A stretch of 64,000 nt of DNA from Rhizobium sp. BK376 (lineage in GTDB: Bacteria > Pseudomonadota > Alphaproteobacteria > Rhizobiales > Rhizobiaceae), in assembly GCF_004341625.1 (NCBI RefSeq), contig NZ_SLZG01000004.1, positions 310,001 through 374,000 of the forward strand, written 5' to 3'. This document shows positions 35,877 through 45,061 of this stretch, one piece after another; position 1 is the first letter of the stretch, and each line of letters begins with the position of its first letter. Under the pieces are notes generated by a model. That model worked only from the letters and a program-made list of their open reading frames with translations. It was not told the DNA's origin and did no database searches. The position numbers and the translations under genes were made by a program.

Positions 35877-37058
35877 TTAAAGCGCTTCAAAACACATGGC
35901 GACTCCCATACCACCACCGATGCAGAGGGTTGCGAGGCCTTTTTTGGCACCGCGGCGCTTCATCTCGAAGAGCAGCGTGTTGAGGATGCGGGCCCCGGAC
36001 GCACCGATCGGATGGCCGATGGCAATCGCGCCGCCATTGACGTTGACGATTGAGGGATCCCAGCCGAGATCCTTGTTGACGGCACATGCCTGCGCGGCAA
36101 AAGCCTCGTTGGCCTCGACCAGATCCAGATCGCCGGCCGACCAGCCAGCCTTTTCCAGGGCCTTGCGCGATGCAGGGATGGGGCCTGTTCCCATGATCTG
36201 CGGATCGACGCCGGCAGTTGCCCAGGAGACGATGCGGGCCAACGGCTGGATGCCCCGGCGCGAGGCTTCCGCCTCGGTCATGAGAAGTGCGGCGGCAGCA
36301 CCATCGTTGATGCCGGACGCATTGGCTGCAGTCACCGTGCCGTCCTTGTCGAAGGCCGGACGCAGCTTCGTCATGGCGTCGAGCGTCGCGCCATGGCGGA
36401 TATATTCGTCGGCATCCACCGTGATGTCGCCCTTGCGGCCGGTGATCACGAAAGGCACGATCTCATCCTTGAAACGGCCCGCGGTCTGGGCGGCTTCAGC
36501 CTTGTTTTGCGATGCAACCGCGAACCGGTCCTGATCCTCGCGGGTAAGCTGCCACTGACGGGCAACATTTTCCGCGGTGATGCCCATATGGTAGCCGTAG
36601 AAGGCATCCGTCAGGCCATCCTTGATCATGGTGTCGATCATCTTCATGTCGCCCATCTTGGTGCCGGCCCGCAGATGGGCGGCGTGGGGCGCCATGGACA
36701 TGGATTCCTGGCCGCCGGCAACGATGATCTTGGCATCGCCGGTTGCGATCTGCTGCATGCCGAGTGCAACGGCGCGCAGGCCCGAACCGCAGAGCTGGTT
36801 GACGCTCCATGCGGTCGCCTCTTGCGGCAGTCCGGCCTTCATCGCCGCCTGGCGAGCGGGGTTCTGGCCTTCGCCCGCCTGCAGGACCTGGCCGAGAATG
36901 ACCTCGTCAACTTCCTTGGCGTCCACGCCGGCGCGCTCCAGCGCCCCTTTGATCGCCGCAGCCCCGAGTTCATGGGCCGGGACGGCTGCGAATGCGCCGT
37001 TAAAGGAACCGACGGCGGTGCGCGCAGCGCTTGCAACGACGATGGATGGATTGCTCAT
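35877..37058 (-). CDS. phbA: Acetyl-CoA acetyltransferase (beta-ketothiolase)
   Basis: PhbA condenses two acetyl-CoA to acetoacetyl-CoA. The 393-residue thiolase has Cys near 90 in [22 protein letters not shown], the His loop [19 protein letters not shown], and the terminal Cys in [21 protein letters not shown] lies before the ATG. It leads the phbAB pair and is divergent from the regulator phaR, the usual rhizobial arrangement. The polymerase gene phaC is not in this window. Confidence 0.96.
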   Translation of the reverse strand: MSNPSIVVASAARTAVGSFNGAFAAVPAHELGAAAIKGALERAGVDAKEVDEVILGQVLQAGEGQNPARQAAMKAGLPQEATAWSVNQLCGSGLRAVALGMQQIATGDAKIIVAGGQESMSMAPHAAHLRAGTKMGDMKMIDTMIKDGLTDAFYGYHMGITAENVARQWQLTREDQDRFAVASQNKAEAAQTAGRFKDEIVPFVITGRKGDITVDADEYIRHGATLDAMTKLRPAFDKDGTVTAANASGINDGAAAALLMTEAEASRRGIQPLARIVSWATAGVDPQIMGTGPIPASRKALEKAGWSAGDLDLVEANEAFAAQACAVNKDLGWDPSIVNVNGGAIAIGHPIGASGARILNTLLFEMKRRGAKKGLATLCIGGGMGVAMCFEAL

Positions 37059-37293
37059 GGAAGCCTCCTCATTTGCTGGTCATATGAGACGAAACTGACA
37101 AAGCTTGCCGCGCAAGTCAAACGACAAGAATTCCAGTCGCGTCGATTTCATCCTGTCGTCATAACCGGCAAAAACCCAATTCTTCAAAAGGGTTTGCCGC
37201 ATCGCACAAAGCGATTGTCACCAGCCTTCCTTTGCGTCTACACTCACGAGTGGAGGAGAATCCATATAATCAGACGGGGTTAGGAGACTGATA

Positions 37294-37866
37294 ATGGCGA
37301 AAAATGAGGGCCAGATTGTAATCAAGAAGTATGCCAATCGCCGCCTCTACAATACCGGCACCAGCACTTATGTAACGCTGGATGACCTTGCAGAAATGGT
37401 GAAGAAGGGGGAGGAATTTACCGTCCAGGACGCAAAGAGTGGCGAGGATATAACCCATTCGGTCCTGACGCAGATCATTTTCGAGCAGGAATCGAAGACC
37501 GGAAATACATTGCTGCCGATCTCGTTCCTTCGGCAGTTGATCGGCTACTATGGCGACCAGATGCAAATGGTCGTGCCGAGCTTCTTGGAACACTCCATGA
37601 AGGCTTTCACCGAGCAGCAGGTTCAGATGCGCGAGCAAATCAATCGCGCTTTTGGAGAGACGCCGCTCGGCAAGAATTTGCAACTACCGATACAGATGGT
37701 CGAAGAGCAGGTCCGCCGCAACACCGAGATGTTCCAGCAGGCCATGCAGATGTTTTCGCCCTTCATGAAGCCTCCGGTCAAGGAGAGCCGCAAGGCCGAA
37801 GCCAAAGACATAGACGAACTCAAGGAGCAGCTTCGCGCGCTCCAGACCAAGCTCGACAGCCTCTGA
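37294..37866 (+). CDS. phaR: Polyhydroxyalkanoate synthesis regulator PhaR (AniA)
   Basis: A 190-residue protein with the N-terminal PHB accumulation regulator domain (IVIKKYANRRLYNTGTSTYVTLDDLAEMVKKGEEFTVQDAKSGEDITHSVLTQII), which binds DNA and PHB granules. A helical C-terminal half rich in Met and Gln follows, with a short final coiled coil. In Sinorhizobium and R. etli the orthologue is AniA, which tunes carbon flow between PHB and exopolysaccharide. It is divergent from phbA across 235 bp that presumably hold both promoters. Confidence 0.94.
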   Translation: MAKNEGQIVIKKYANRRLYNTGTSTYVTLDDLAEMVKKGEEFTVQDAKSGEDITHSVLTQIIFEQESKTGNTLLPISFLRQLIGYYGDQMQMVVPSFLEHSMKAFTEQQVQMREQINRAFGETPLGKNLQLPIQMVEEQVRRNTEMFQQAMQMFSPFMKPPVKESRKAEAKDIDELKEQLRALQTKLDSL

Positions 37867-37882
37867 AATTCTCGGCCGACCA

Positions 37883-37908
37883 GTAACCGCGACATCAGTC
37901 GCGGTTAC
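37883..37908. terminator. Bidirectional hairpin between phaR and a convergent gene
   Basis: GTAACCGCGAC and GTCGCGGTTAC form a perfect 11-bp stem with a 4-nt loop, placed between the two convergent stop codons. No strong T run is seen. It probably ends or protects both transcripts. Confidence 0.6.
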
Positions 37909-37911
37909 CGC

Positions 37912-38325
37912 CTAAAGCCCGATCGAGACATCCCGCCCTGCCGTGCGGATCGAGATCGTGAAGCCGCCGATGACGTCGAGAAATGCCACGGTCATGAGGA
38001 TGAAGAAAGTCTGCGTCGCGGCTTTCTGGATGAGAAGAAATTCCACCAGGAAGGCGATGAAGACCAGCATCGAAAGCATGTGATTGATCAGCGAACCCGA
38101 ACCGTTGCGGGTCGCCTTCAATATCTCGAAAAACAGCAACGCCAGCGCAATGACGATGAAGAGGTCGCCGAGCGACAGCGTCCATGTTGCGCCCGACAGC
38201 ATCGAAAGCGAGATGACGGTGTCGTTGAGCGCATCAACGCCCCCGGCCATCGGACCGACCATTGCGATGTTATAAAGAATGAAGGGAATGATCAGCAGCG
38301 GAAAGACAGCAAGCATCGTCGGCAT
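37912..38325 (-). CDS. Small four-helix membrane protein, unrecognised
   Basis: A 137-residue protein with about four hydrophobic segments (MLAVFPLLIIPFILYNIAMVG; VISLSMLSG; LGDLFIVIALALLFFEIL; MLSMLVFIAFLVEFLLI; FFILMTVAFLDVIGGFTI). I use the ATG at 38325; AGGAG lies close upstream, and the next ATG (three codons on) has better spacing. It matches conserved hypothetical alphaproteobacterial membrane proteins but I know no function. It is convergent with phaR and lies downstream of rpmF after a terminator. Confidence 0.7.
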   Translation of the reverse strand: MPTMLAVFPLLIIPFILYNIAMVGPMAGGVDALNDTVISLSMLSGATWTLSLGDLFIVIALALLFFEILKATRNGSGSLINHMLSMLVFIAFLVEFLLIQKAATQTFFILMTVAFLDVIGGFTISIRTAGRDVSIGL

Positions 38326-38401
38326 GTCTCCTGGTAGGAATGACCTAGGTAAGTCATAGCCGAAATAATTCAACGTACTTTGAACGCATGCCTCCAAACG
38401 C

Positions 38402-38425
38402 AAAAGGCCGGCAGTGAGCCGGCCT
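38402..38425 (-). terminator. Terminator of rpmF
   Basis: On the minus strand AGGCCGGC and GCCGGCCT form an 8-bp stem with a 5-nt loop, followed by TTTTGCGTTT. It lies about 30 bp after the rpmF stop. Confidence 0.75.
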
Positions 38426-38455
38426 ATATGCTCAAACTCTTGGAAGCGCCAAGAA

Positions 38456-38641
38456 TTATGCGCTTTCCTTAGGCGTCAGAACCTGGCGACCGCGATACAT
38501 GCCCGTCTTCAGGTCGATGTGGTGCGGGCGGCGCAGTTCGCCGGAGTTCTTGTCTTCGACGTAGGTCGATGCCTTCAGGGCGTCAGCCGAACGGCGCATA
38601 CCGCGCTTGGACGGGCTCGTTTTTCTCTTCGGTACAGCCAT
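38456..38641 (-). CDS. rpmF: Large ribosomal subunit protein bL32
   Basis: The 61-residue protein starts [22 protein letters not shown], the canonical bL32 N terminus, and ends in [22 protein letters not shown]. It has no Cys zinc motif, so it is of the zinc-free class usual in alphaproteobacteria. GGAG lies 9 bp before the ATG at 38641. It is a single-gene unit with its own terminator. It lies upstream on the same strand of the membrane-protein gene and is not linked here to plsX. Confidence 0.97.
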   Translation of the reverse strand: MAVPKRKTSPSKRGMRRSADALKASTYVEDKNSGELRRPHHIDLKTGMYRGRQVLTPKESA

Positions 38642-38798
38642 TTTCGTTACTCCACTTTGCGGACAAGGCATGCTATCGGCCAGCTAGGCGGCCGAAACGA
38701 CATGCATCGATATCGGAAATTTGGCGCGCTTATACATGCCAATCAGCCCCTTGACCAGTCCCCATCTATATTTTTTGTGACGGGGATGATTCCTAGGC

Positions 38799-39446
38799 TC
38801 AGGCTTCGTCCTCGGGCACGGTCCAGGTTTCGGCCAGCGCCGCCGTCTGCCACTTCTGCCAGGCGGGATGCGCCTTCATCGCAGCCATGTAGCTCAGCGT
38901 ATCGGCGGAGCTCACCAGATCGTAGATTTCGAACCGGTTGACGACAGGCGCATACATGGCGTCAGCCGCACTGAAGGCGCCGAAAAGGAACGGTCCGCCG
39001 GAACGCTCCCGCATCTCGCGCCAGATCGTCTCGATCCGGGCGACGTCAGCCATCACACCATCAGGCAGATCGATCTTTCCCTTCGCCCGGCGCATATTCA
39101 TCGGGCATGCATTGCGCAGCGCCCGGAAGCCGGACACCATTTCGCATGAGATGGCGCGCGCCTGCGCCCGCGCCTTGGGATCCTGTGGCCAGATCCCCGC
39201 ATCAGGGAAAAGCTCGGCGATATATTCTATGATCGCCAGCGATTCCCAGACGCGGAAGTCGCCGTGATGCAAGACCGGCACCCGCCCGGTCGGCGAAATA
39301 TCGCGAAAACGCGGATTGCCGGCCGGAAAGTCGAAGGGGATGACCACGTCGTCGAAGGGAACACCGCACCCCTCCATCGCCAGCCATGGCCGAAACGACC
39401 ATGACGAATAGTTCTTGTTGCCGATGTAGAGGGTCAGTTTGTCCAT
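38799..39446 (-). CDS. Glutathione S-transferase family protein
   Basis: A 215-residue GST: the N-terminal thioredoxin-fold domain has LYIGNKNYSSWSFRPWLAM, with Ser residues where the catalytic Ser/Tyr lies, plus PTGRVPVL and WESLAIIEYIAE for glutathione binding. The C-terminal helical domain has FLFGAFSAADAMYAPVVNRF. It resembles the YfcF/zeta-like bacterial class. Substrate unknown. It follows the DUF1868 gene by 12 bp, so the two probably form an operon. Confidence 0.88.
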   Translation of the reverse strand: MDKLTLYIGNKNYSSWSFRPWLAMEGCGVPFDDVVIPFDFPAGNPRFRDISPTGRVPVLHHGDFRVWESLAIIEYIAELFPDAGIWPQDPKARAQARAISCEMVSGFRALRNACPMNMRRAKGKIDLPDGVMADVARIETIWREMRERSGGPFLFGAFSAADAMYAPVVNRFEIYDLVSSADTLSYMAAMKAHPAWQKWQTAALAETWTVPEDEA

Positions 39447-39458
39447 TGCATTGTCCTG

Positions 39459-40181
39459 TCAGGCCTCGAAGTCGAAGATAAGCAATTCGCTGAAATGGTT
39501 CATGTCCTCGAAGTAGCAGAAGGCCGGCGGGTCGAGCTCGAGGACCGGCATCTGCTCGCGGATATCGGCAGCCACCTCGTCAAGCATTGCCTGCCAGCGC
39601 GGCAGAGCCTCGTCTTCCAGCCGATCGATCACATAGGAGAACGTGATGTGGAACGGATATTCCTCATGGTCGGGATGGCGATAGCCGAGCAGTTCCGCAA
39701 ACGCATTGCGCCAGTCACGCATCACCTTCCGGTCATGCACCGTCGCGCCTTCGACCAGGAGGCCGGCGGGCCGCGCCTTGGTGACTGCCACATTGAAGGG
39801 TTCGAATACCGAAAAGCCTTCAAGACGCTCGGCCATGATCTCGGTTATGTCCTCGATCGGCGTGTCGAGCGCAAGATCGGCTGGCCAAAAACCGGGCTTG
39901 CGGCGATATTCGATGATACCCTGGAAAAGCGTCATGTGCAGGCTGGTGATCGGCGTGAACAGGAATTGCGGCGCTTCCGGCATGGAGAGGAATTTCTCGC
40001 GCGCCTGGATCAGCACCTCCTGCGTCTCAGATTCCTTCGTGACATGGCAGATGATGGTGTTGCCGGGCTCCGGCAGGAAGCCCCCGACCTTACGGTAGCG
40101 CGTTCCCAGATGTTGCGGCGGCGCTGGATTATGGGTCTTGGAATAGGTCAACAATTCCGGAGAAAAGGAAGCGAGGCTCAT
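39459..40181 (-). CDS. DUF1868 protein, predicted 2H phosphoesterase fold
   Basis: A 240-residue protein of the DUF1868 type (YRKVGGFLPEPGNTIICHV). It contains two H-x-T motifs: SLHMTLFQG (near residue 85) and PFHITFSYV (near residue 185). This spacing and motif pair are those of the 2H superfamily (LigT, cyclic phosphodiesterases), which cleave 2',3'-cyclic phosphates. I infer that fold, not the substrate. The start used is the ATG at 40181 (MSLASFSPELL). A GST gene follows 12 bp after its stop. Confidence 0.75.
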   Translation of the reverse strand: MSLASFSPELLTYSKTHNPAPPQHLGTRYRKVGGFLPEPGNTIICHVTKESETQEVLIQAREKFLSMPEAPQFLFTPITSLHMTLFQGIIEYRRKPGFWPADLALDTPIEDITEIMAERLEGFSVFEPFNVAVTKARPAGLLVEGATVHDRKVMRDWRNAFAELLGYRHPDHEEYPFHITFSYVIDRLEDEALPRWQAMLDEVAADIREQMPVLELDPPAFCYFEDMNHFSELLIFDFEA

Positions 40182-40280
40182 CGCGGATGATTCCAATGGT
40201 TGGTTGGCAGATCATCCGCCCTTACGTCACAAGCAAGAATGCCAGATGACACCAGGCATATCGAACGAGAAGTTCTGATA

Positions 40281-41063
40281 TCAGTTATAAAGGCACTTGA
40301 TGTAGTCGCCGGAATTGGCCGCCCGCCGCTGGATCAGCGAGGCGAGCTGCCGCAGCCCCGGTCCGGGCTTGCTGGCGTTGCGATCGATCGGGTTGGGCAG
40401 CGAGACCGCCAGAAGGGCTGCCTGCCGCGCCGAAAGCTTCGACGCCGGTATCTTGAAATGATAGCGCGCCGCCGCCTCGATCCCGTAGATCCCCGGCCCC
40501 CATTCGGCAATGTTAAGATAGAGCTCCATCATCCGTCGCTTCGACCAGACGAAGGAGGATGTGACGGCAAGCGGCAGTTCCAGCGCCTTGCGCACGAAGG
40601 AGCGGCCGTTCCAGAGAAAGAGGTTCTTCGAGGTCTGCATCGGGATCGTGCTGCCGCCGCGCGTCGATTCCCCGCCAAGGGTCTCCTTGACGAGCATGCC
40701 CATCTCGCCCCAGTCCACGCCGCCATGGAAGCAGAACTGGCCGTCTTCCGAAACCATGACCGACTTCACCAGGACCGGCGCAATCTGGTCGAGCGAGACC
40801 CATTGGCGGTCGTAGCCGCGAAAGGTCACGAGGTCGCGAAGCATCAATGTCGAGATGGGGTGAATGAAAGGCAGGGCATAGAAGGGAATGAGCAGATAGG
40901 GCAGGACAAGAAGTGCTGCGATCGCAAAAGCAATGCGCCGGAGGATCGCTCGACGCCGGAACCAGCCCAGCCTGCTGCGGCGAGACGGCACCTCGACCTC
41001 CTCTTCATTCTCCGTCGATATGTCCAAGTCCCCAAGCCCGCCTTTGTCCACCAGGGCTGTCAT
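40281..41063 (-). CDS. mtgA: Monofunctional peptidoglycan transglycosylase
   Basis: MtgA polymerises lipid II into glycan strands in the inner membrane. The 260-residue protein has one N-terminal TM segment ([24 protein letters not shown]) and a GT51 domain: [17 protein letters not shown] (catalytic Glu), [51 protein letters not shown]. No transpeptidase domain follows, which separates it from class A PBPs. A frame extends to 41399 but overlaps the divergent ispA gene. The start at 41063 is therefore used, though its ribosome site is weak. Confidence 0.94.
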   Translation of the reverse strand: MTALVDKGGLGDLDISTENEEEVEVPSRRSRLGWFRRRAILRRIAFAIAALLVLPYLLIPFYALPFIHPISTLMLRDLVTFRGYDRQWVSLDQIAPVLVKSVMVSEDGQFCFHGGVDWGEMGMLVKETLGGESTRGGSTIPMQTSKNLFLWNGRSFVRKALELPLAVTSSFVWSKRRMMELYLNIAEWGPGIYGIEAAARYHFKIPASKLSARQAALLAVSLPNPIDRNASKPGPGLRQLASLIQRRAANSGDYIKCLYN

Positions 41064-41163
41064 ACCGTCTACATCGGGGGATGACCAGAGTGCGGCAAGA
41101 TTCCCGTACCGCCGCCTGACAATCCCATTGCCAGCCGCCGGTGCCCATGCCAAACAGCGCCCC

Positions 41164-42078
41164 ATGGATAGCAAGACCATTTCGTTCGAAAACCGTCTTA
41201 AAGAGAATGCCACAGAGGTCGAGGCTTTGCTCGGCCGCCTCCTTGCCGATTCCTGCCAGGAGAGCGAGGTTGTCCGACCCTCAAATCTCCTTGCTGCGAT
41301 GCGGCACGGCGTCCTGAACGGCGGAAAGCGCCTGAGACCCTTTCTCGTGATCGAAAGCTCCGCCCTCCTCGGAGGCAACCACGAAGCGGCCCTGCGCATT
41401 GGTGGCGCGCTGGAATGCGTCCACTGTTATTCGCTGGTCCATGACGACCTGCCCGCCATGGACGACGATGATCTCAGGCGCGGCCAACCGACCGTCCACA
41501 TTGCCTTCGACGAGGCATCGGCCATTCTCGCCGGCGACAGCCTGCTGACCTACGCCTTCGACATCATTGCCGCGCCCGAAACCGATCTTGCGGCCGACCG
41601 CAAAGTCGAGCTCGTGCTGGCGCTGTCACGCGCTGCCGGCATCGGCGGCATGGCCGGCGGCCAGGCGCTGGATCTCGCTGCCGAAAAGAAGACGCCTGAT
41701 GAACAGGGCATCCTCACCCTGCAGGCGATGAAGACAGGCGCGCTGATCCGCTTTGCCTGCGAAGCCGGCGCGATCATTGCCGGCGCCACGGCAGAAGACC
41801 GCCTTCGGCTCCGTCAGTTCGGCGAGAAGATCGGTCTCGCCTTCCAGATCGCCGACGACCTCCTGGATATCACCGCCGACGCGGCAACGATGGGCAAGGC
41901 CACAGGCAAGGATGCTGCCCATGGTAAGGGCACGCTCGTCGCGCTGCACGGCCAGGAATGGGCCGAATCCAGGCTCGCCCAGCTGATCGACGAGGCCGGC
42001 GCGCTGCTGGCGCCCTATGGCGAAAAGGCGGTCGTTCTGATCGACACCGCGCGCTTCGTCGCAAACCGCAGGAATTGA
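41164..42078 (+). CDS. ispA: Farnesyl diphosphate synthase (polyprenyl synthetase)
   Basis: IspA adds two isopentenyl units to make farnesyl diphosphate for quinones, undecaprenyl carriers and hopanoids. The 304-residue protein has the first aspartate-rich motif [34 protein letters not shown], and the second motif QIADDLLD. Two small residues before the first motif fit a bacterial FPP synthase. A frame reaches back to 40933 inside mtgA and is ignored. hisC follows 4 bp after the stop. ispG, from the same pathway, lies 3 kb away. Confidence 0.92.
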   Translation: MDSKTISFENRLKENATEVEALLGRLLADSCQESEVVRPSNLLAAMRHGVLNGGKRLRPFLVIESSALLGGNHEAALRIGGALECVHCYSLVHDDLPAMDDDDLRRGQPTVHIAFDEASAILAGDSLLTYAFDIIAAPETDLAADRKVELVLALSRAAGIGGMAGGQALDLAAEKKTPDEQGILTLQAMKTGALIRFACEAGAIIAGATAEDRLRLRQFGEKIGLAFQIADDLLDITADAATMGKATGKDAAHGKGTLVALHGQEWAESRLAQLIDEAGALLAPYGEKAVVLIDTARFVANRRN

Positions 42079-42082
42079 TCGC

Positions 42083-43141
42083 ATGAGCCGGTTCTGGTCG
42101 CCCGTCGTCTCGACCCTGAAGCCCTATGTCGCCGGCGAACAGCCGCGGATCGAGAACCTGGTCAAGCTCAACACCAACGAAAACCCCTACGGCCCCTCGC
42201 CGAAGGCGATCCTGGCAATACAGTCCGCTACGGCAGACAGCCTGAGGCTCTATCCTGATCCGAGCGCGCTTACTCTCAGGCAGACGATCGCCCGGACCTA
42301 TGGGGTGGACGCAGACGAAGTCTTTGTCGGCAACGGTTCCGATGAGGTGCTGGCGCATGCGTTCGTGGCACTCCTGAAGCACGACCTGCCGCTGCTCTTC
42401 CCTGACATTACCTACAGCTTCTATCCGACCTATTGCGCCCTATTCGGCATCGAGGCGACGCAAGTGCCGTTGACGCAGGATTTCTCGATCGACATTGCCG
42501 ATTACAACGGGCCTTGCGGCGCAATCATCCTGCCGAACCCGAATGCGCCGACGGGGATCGGCCTGCCGCTTTCGGCGATCGAAACGCTCCTCCAGGAGCA
42601 CCCCGACCAGCCGGTCGTCATCGACGAGGCCTATATCGACTTTGGCGGCGAGAGCGCGATCCCGCTGACGCGTCGATACGAAAACCTGCTCGTCATCCAC
42701 ACTCTGTCGAAATCGCGCTCGCTCGCCGGCATGCGCGTCGGCTATGCGATCGGCCAGCGGCCTCTCATCGACGCGCTGGAACGGGTGAAGGACAGCTTCA
42801 ATTCCTATCCGCTCGACCGCGTCGCACAGGCTGGCGCCGCAGCCGCAATTGAGGATGCCGCCTGGTTCGACGAGACACGGCAAAAAATCATGGAGACGCG
42901 GGAGCACCTGACGCAGGCTCTGCGCAGCCGCGGTTTCGAAGTGCTGCCGTCGCAGGCAAACTTTGTCTTCGCCCGCCATCCCGGCCATGACGGCGCCGAT
43001 CTCACCAGGGGCCTGCGTGAACGCGCCGTGCTGGTGCGGCACTTCGCCAAGCCGCGCATTTCTGACTTCCTGCGCATCACGATCGGAACGCCGGCGGAAT
43101 GCGACCGGCTGATTGGCGCCCTGGATGAGATTTGCGGCTAG
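42083..43141 (+). CDS. hisC: Histidinol-phosphate aminotransferase
   Basis: A 352-residue PLP enzyme of the HisC family (fold type I): [70 protein letters not shown] (PLP Lys) and the final [15 protein letters not shown]. It transaminates imidazole acetol phosphate in histidine synthesis and may also serve aromatic amino acids. Its start lies 4 bp after ispA, with AGGA within the ispA end, so the two genes are co-translated. Rhizobia often have more than one copy, so it may not be the only HisC. Confidence 0.92.
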   Translation: MSRFWSPVVSTLKPYVAGEQPRIENLVKLNTNENPYGPSPKAILAIQSATADSLRLYPDPSALTLRQTIARTYGVDADEVFVGNGSDEVLAHAFVALLKHDLPLLFPDITYSFYPTYCALFGIEATQVPLTQDFSIDIADYNGPCGAIILPNPNAPTGIGLPLSAIETLLQEHPDQPVVIDEAYIDFGGESAIPLTRRYENLLVIHTLSKSRSLAGMRVGYAIGQRPLIDALERVKDSFNSYPLDRVAQAGAAAAIEDAAWFDETRQKIMETREHLTQALRSRGFEVLPSQANFVFARHPGHDGADLTRGLRERAVLVRHFAKPRISDFLRITIGTPAECDRLIGALDEICG

Positions 43142-43202
43142 CGCCGCGCATTGAGGCCACCAGCTTTTTATAAATCCCCCGAGAGTCCGTACATTAAAAT
43201 CG

Positions 43203-43242
43203 GTTGACTAGGAAACCATAATGACTTAGTTTCCTAGTCAAC
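43203..43242. promoter_or_regulatory. Long palindromic operator of a MarR gene
   Basis: GTTGACTAGGAAAC and GTTTCCTAGTCAAC are perfect 14-bp arms around a 12-bp AT-rich centre, 14 bp before the MarR start codon. TTGACT in the left arm can serve as a -35 box. It is the obvious autoregulatory site. Confidence 0.75.
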
Positions 43243-43256
43243 TGATAGGGAATGCT

Positions 43257-43718
43257 ATGGCGAACCGCTCAGAACTCTCCGATCTCGAAACCCATCTCGG
43301 CTATTGGCTACGTTACGTCTCGAACCATGTCTCGCATGCTTTCAGCCGCAAGGTCGAAGGCAAGGGCGTGACGGTCGCGGAATGGGTGATGCTCCGCCAG
43401 CTCTATGGGCGCCAAGGAACGATCCCCAGCGCGCTTGCCGACGAGCTCGGCATGACCCGCGGCGCAATTTCGAAGCTGGCGGACAGGCTCATCGCCAAGT
43501 CATTGATCACAAAGAGCCTCAGCGACCAAGACCGCCGTTTCCAGAGCCTTTCCCTGACGCCATCAGGCAGCGCGTTGGTTCCTGTGCTCGCAAGGCTGGC
43601 TGATGAAAATGACGCCGAATTCTTCGATCATCTCGCGCCCGACGAACGGGAACTCGTCGTCCGCATGATGAAAGACATCGTCCGCCGACGCGGCCTGTCG
43701 GCAGTCCCGGTTGAATAA
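43257..43718 (+). CDS. MarR-family transcriptional regulator
   Basis: A 153-residue winged-helix protein: VTVAEWVMLRQLYGRQGTIPSALADELGMTRGAISKLADRLIAKSLITKSLSDQDRRFQSLSLT is a complete MarR DNA-binding domain. Conserved sequence continues through LVPVLARLADENDAEFF. A perfect long palindrome sits right upstream. A DUF1398 gene follows 25 bp later, probably in the same operon. The inducer is unknown. Confidence 0.9.
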   Translation: MANRSELSDLETHLGYWLRYVSNHVSHAFSRKVEGKGVTVAEWVMLRQLYGRQGTIPSALADELGMTRGAISKLADRLIAKSLITKSLSDQDRRFQSLSLTPSGSALVPVLARLADENDAEFFDHLAPDERELVVRMMKDIVRRRGLSAVPVE

Positions 43719-43743
43719 ACACCCAAGCCAAGGGAAGATCGAT

Positions 43744-44145
43744 ATGAACAGCCAGTTGCAGGATATCGTAACCGAATGCACGCGTGCCTCGGACGAAAGC
43801 CGGATGAGCTTTCCGGAAGTGGTTGGAGCACTGATGAAGGCGGGCGTGGAACGATACTATACCGACCTCATCCGCTCGGAGAAAATCTACTATATGCCCG
43901 ACGGCGACAATATCGCAGTCGCAGCACGCCCTATCGGCATCGAGCCGGCTAATGAATTCGATCCAGCAGATGTCGAGGCGGCCATCCGGGCCATCCAGGC
44001 GAAAAAGATCACCTATCACGAATTCTGCCGGCAGATCATGGCCGCCGGTTGCGTCAACTATATCGTCTCTCTCAGCGGTCGCCGTGCAGTCTACCTCGGG
44101 CGGACCGGCGAGGCCCATGTAGAGCCGTTTCCCGGCGCCAACTGA
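43744..44145 (+). CDS. DUF1398 family protein
   Basis: A 133-residue protein of the DUF1398 family (SRMSFPEVVGALMKAGVERYYTDLIRSEKIYYMPDGDN, then KKITYHEFCRQIMAAGCVNYIVSLSGRRAVYLGR). The family has no established function. GGGAAGAT lies before the ATG at 43744; the frame to 43711 overlaps the MarR gene. It is probably the target of the upstream MarR regulator. Confidence 0.82.
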   Translation: MNSQLQDIVTECTRASDESRMSFPEVVGALMKAGVERYYTDLIRSEKIYYMPDGDNIAVAARPIGIEPANEFDPADVEAAIRAIQAKKITYHEFCRQIMAAGCVNYIVSLSGRRAVYLGRTGEAHVEPFPGAN

Positions 44146-44279
44146 CCAATCCCCGCGCTTCGGCGGAAATATCGGGCAAGGCAGATGACGGCGGGGCGAA
44201 ATTGTGACAGTTTCGCCCATCTCGGCGATCGTCACAGCGGCGATCGCTCCTTTGACTGACATTTCGTCCGGAGCATGCC

Positions 44280-44918
44280 ATGCATGAGGCGCTCGCCTAT
44301 CTGCCGCAAATTCTTCCCGCCTATATCGCCTATATCATCGCCGTCGTCAGCCCGGGTCCGGCGATCATGGCGATCGTCTCGACCTCGATGACGCAGGGCC
44401 GCAAGGCCGGCATGACGATTTCGCTCGGCATCTTCGCGGGATCGCTCACCTGGGCCTGCGCCGCCGCGCTTGGCCTGGCGACGCTGCTCCACACCTACGC
44501 CATCGCACTGGAAATATTGAAAGTCTTCGGCGGCTTCTACCTGCTCTATCTGGCCTACAAGGCTTTCCGTGCCGTCCGCTCGGATCACGATCTTCCGACG
44601 ACAAAGACGGTAAAGGCCCCGACCTTCAAGTCGCTCGTGCTGCGCGGCTATGGCATCCACGTCACCAATCCGAAGGCGATCTTCGCCTGGCTCGCCATCA
44701 TCGCGCTCGGCATGCCGCAGGGCGCGCCCGCCTCAGTCGCCGCGCTCATCATCGGCATCTGCACGACGACGGGCTTCCTCGTTTTCATGGGCTACGCCGT
44801 GCTGTTCTCGACCCAGCACGCCGTCAATATCTACAGGGGAATGCGCCGCTGGATCGAAGGCGCCATGGCCGCCTTCTACGGCTTTGCCGGCGTCAAGCTG
44901 CTGACGAGCCAGATCTAG
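44280..44918 (+). CDS. LysE/RhtB-family amino-acid exporter
   Basis: A 212-residue inner-membrane protein with about six TM segments. The N-terminal PAYIAYIIAVVSPGPAIMAIVSTSMTQGRKAGMTISLGIFAG is the LysE/RhtB signature, with the PGP motif. GFYLLYLAYKAFRA and FRVLRGYGIHVTNPKA-like segments (LVLRGYGIHVTNPKAIFAW) follow. It is expected to export an amino acid or similar metabolite; which one cannot be told. It is followed by a rhizobial intergenic repeat. Confidence 0.9.
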   Translation: MHEALAYLPQILPAYIAYIIAVVSPGPAIMAIVSTSMTQGRKAGMTISLGIFAGSLTWACAAALGLATLLHTYAIALEILKVFGGFYLLYLAYKAFRAVRSDHDLPTTKTVKAPTFKSLVLRGYGIHVTNPKAIFAWLAIIALGMPQGAPASVAALIIGICTTTGFLVFMGYAVLFSTQHAVNIYRGMRRWIEGAMAAFYGFAGVKLLTSQI

Positions 44919-45030
44919 AGCAATTCCAGCAAAAGTGCGCAGCGGTTTTGCGTTTGGAATTGCGAAAAACCATACAGATAGAGCGCTTTCGCGATTCGAA
45001 GAAAAGCGGAAACGCTTTAAGAACTGGATT
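44918..45030. repeat. Rhizobial intergenic palindromic repeat
   Basis: The segment has GCAATTCCA (44920-44928) facing TGGAATTGC (44955-44963), with nested GCAAAA/TTTTGC. A second arm pair lies around AGCGCTTTCGCG and GGAAACGCTTT. The wording matches a repeat found many times between Rhizobiaceae genes. It separates the convergent lysE-like and ispG genes. Confidence 0.75.
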
Positions 45031-45061
45031 CACGTGAAACCAGGAAAATCGCTGCGGTTGC

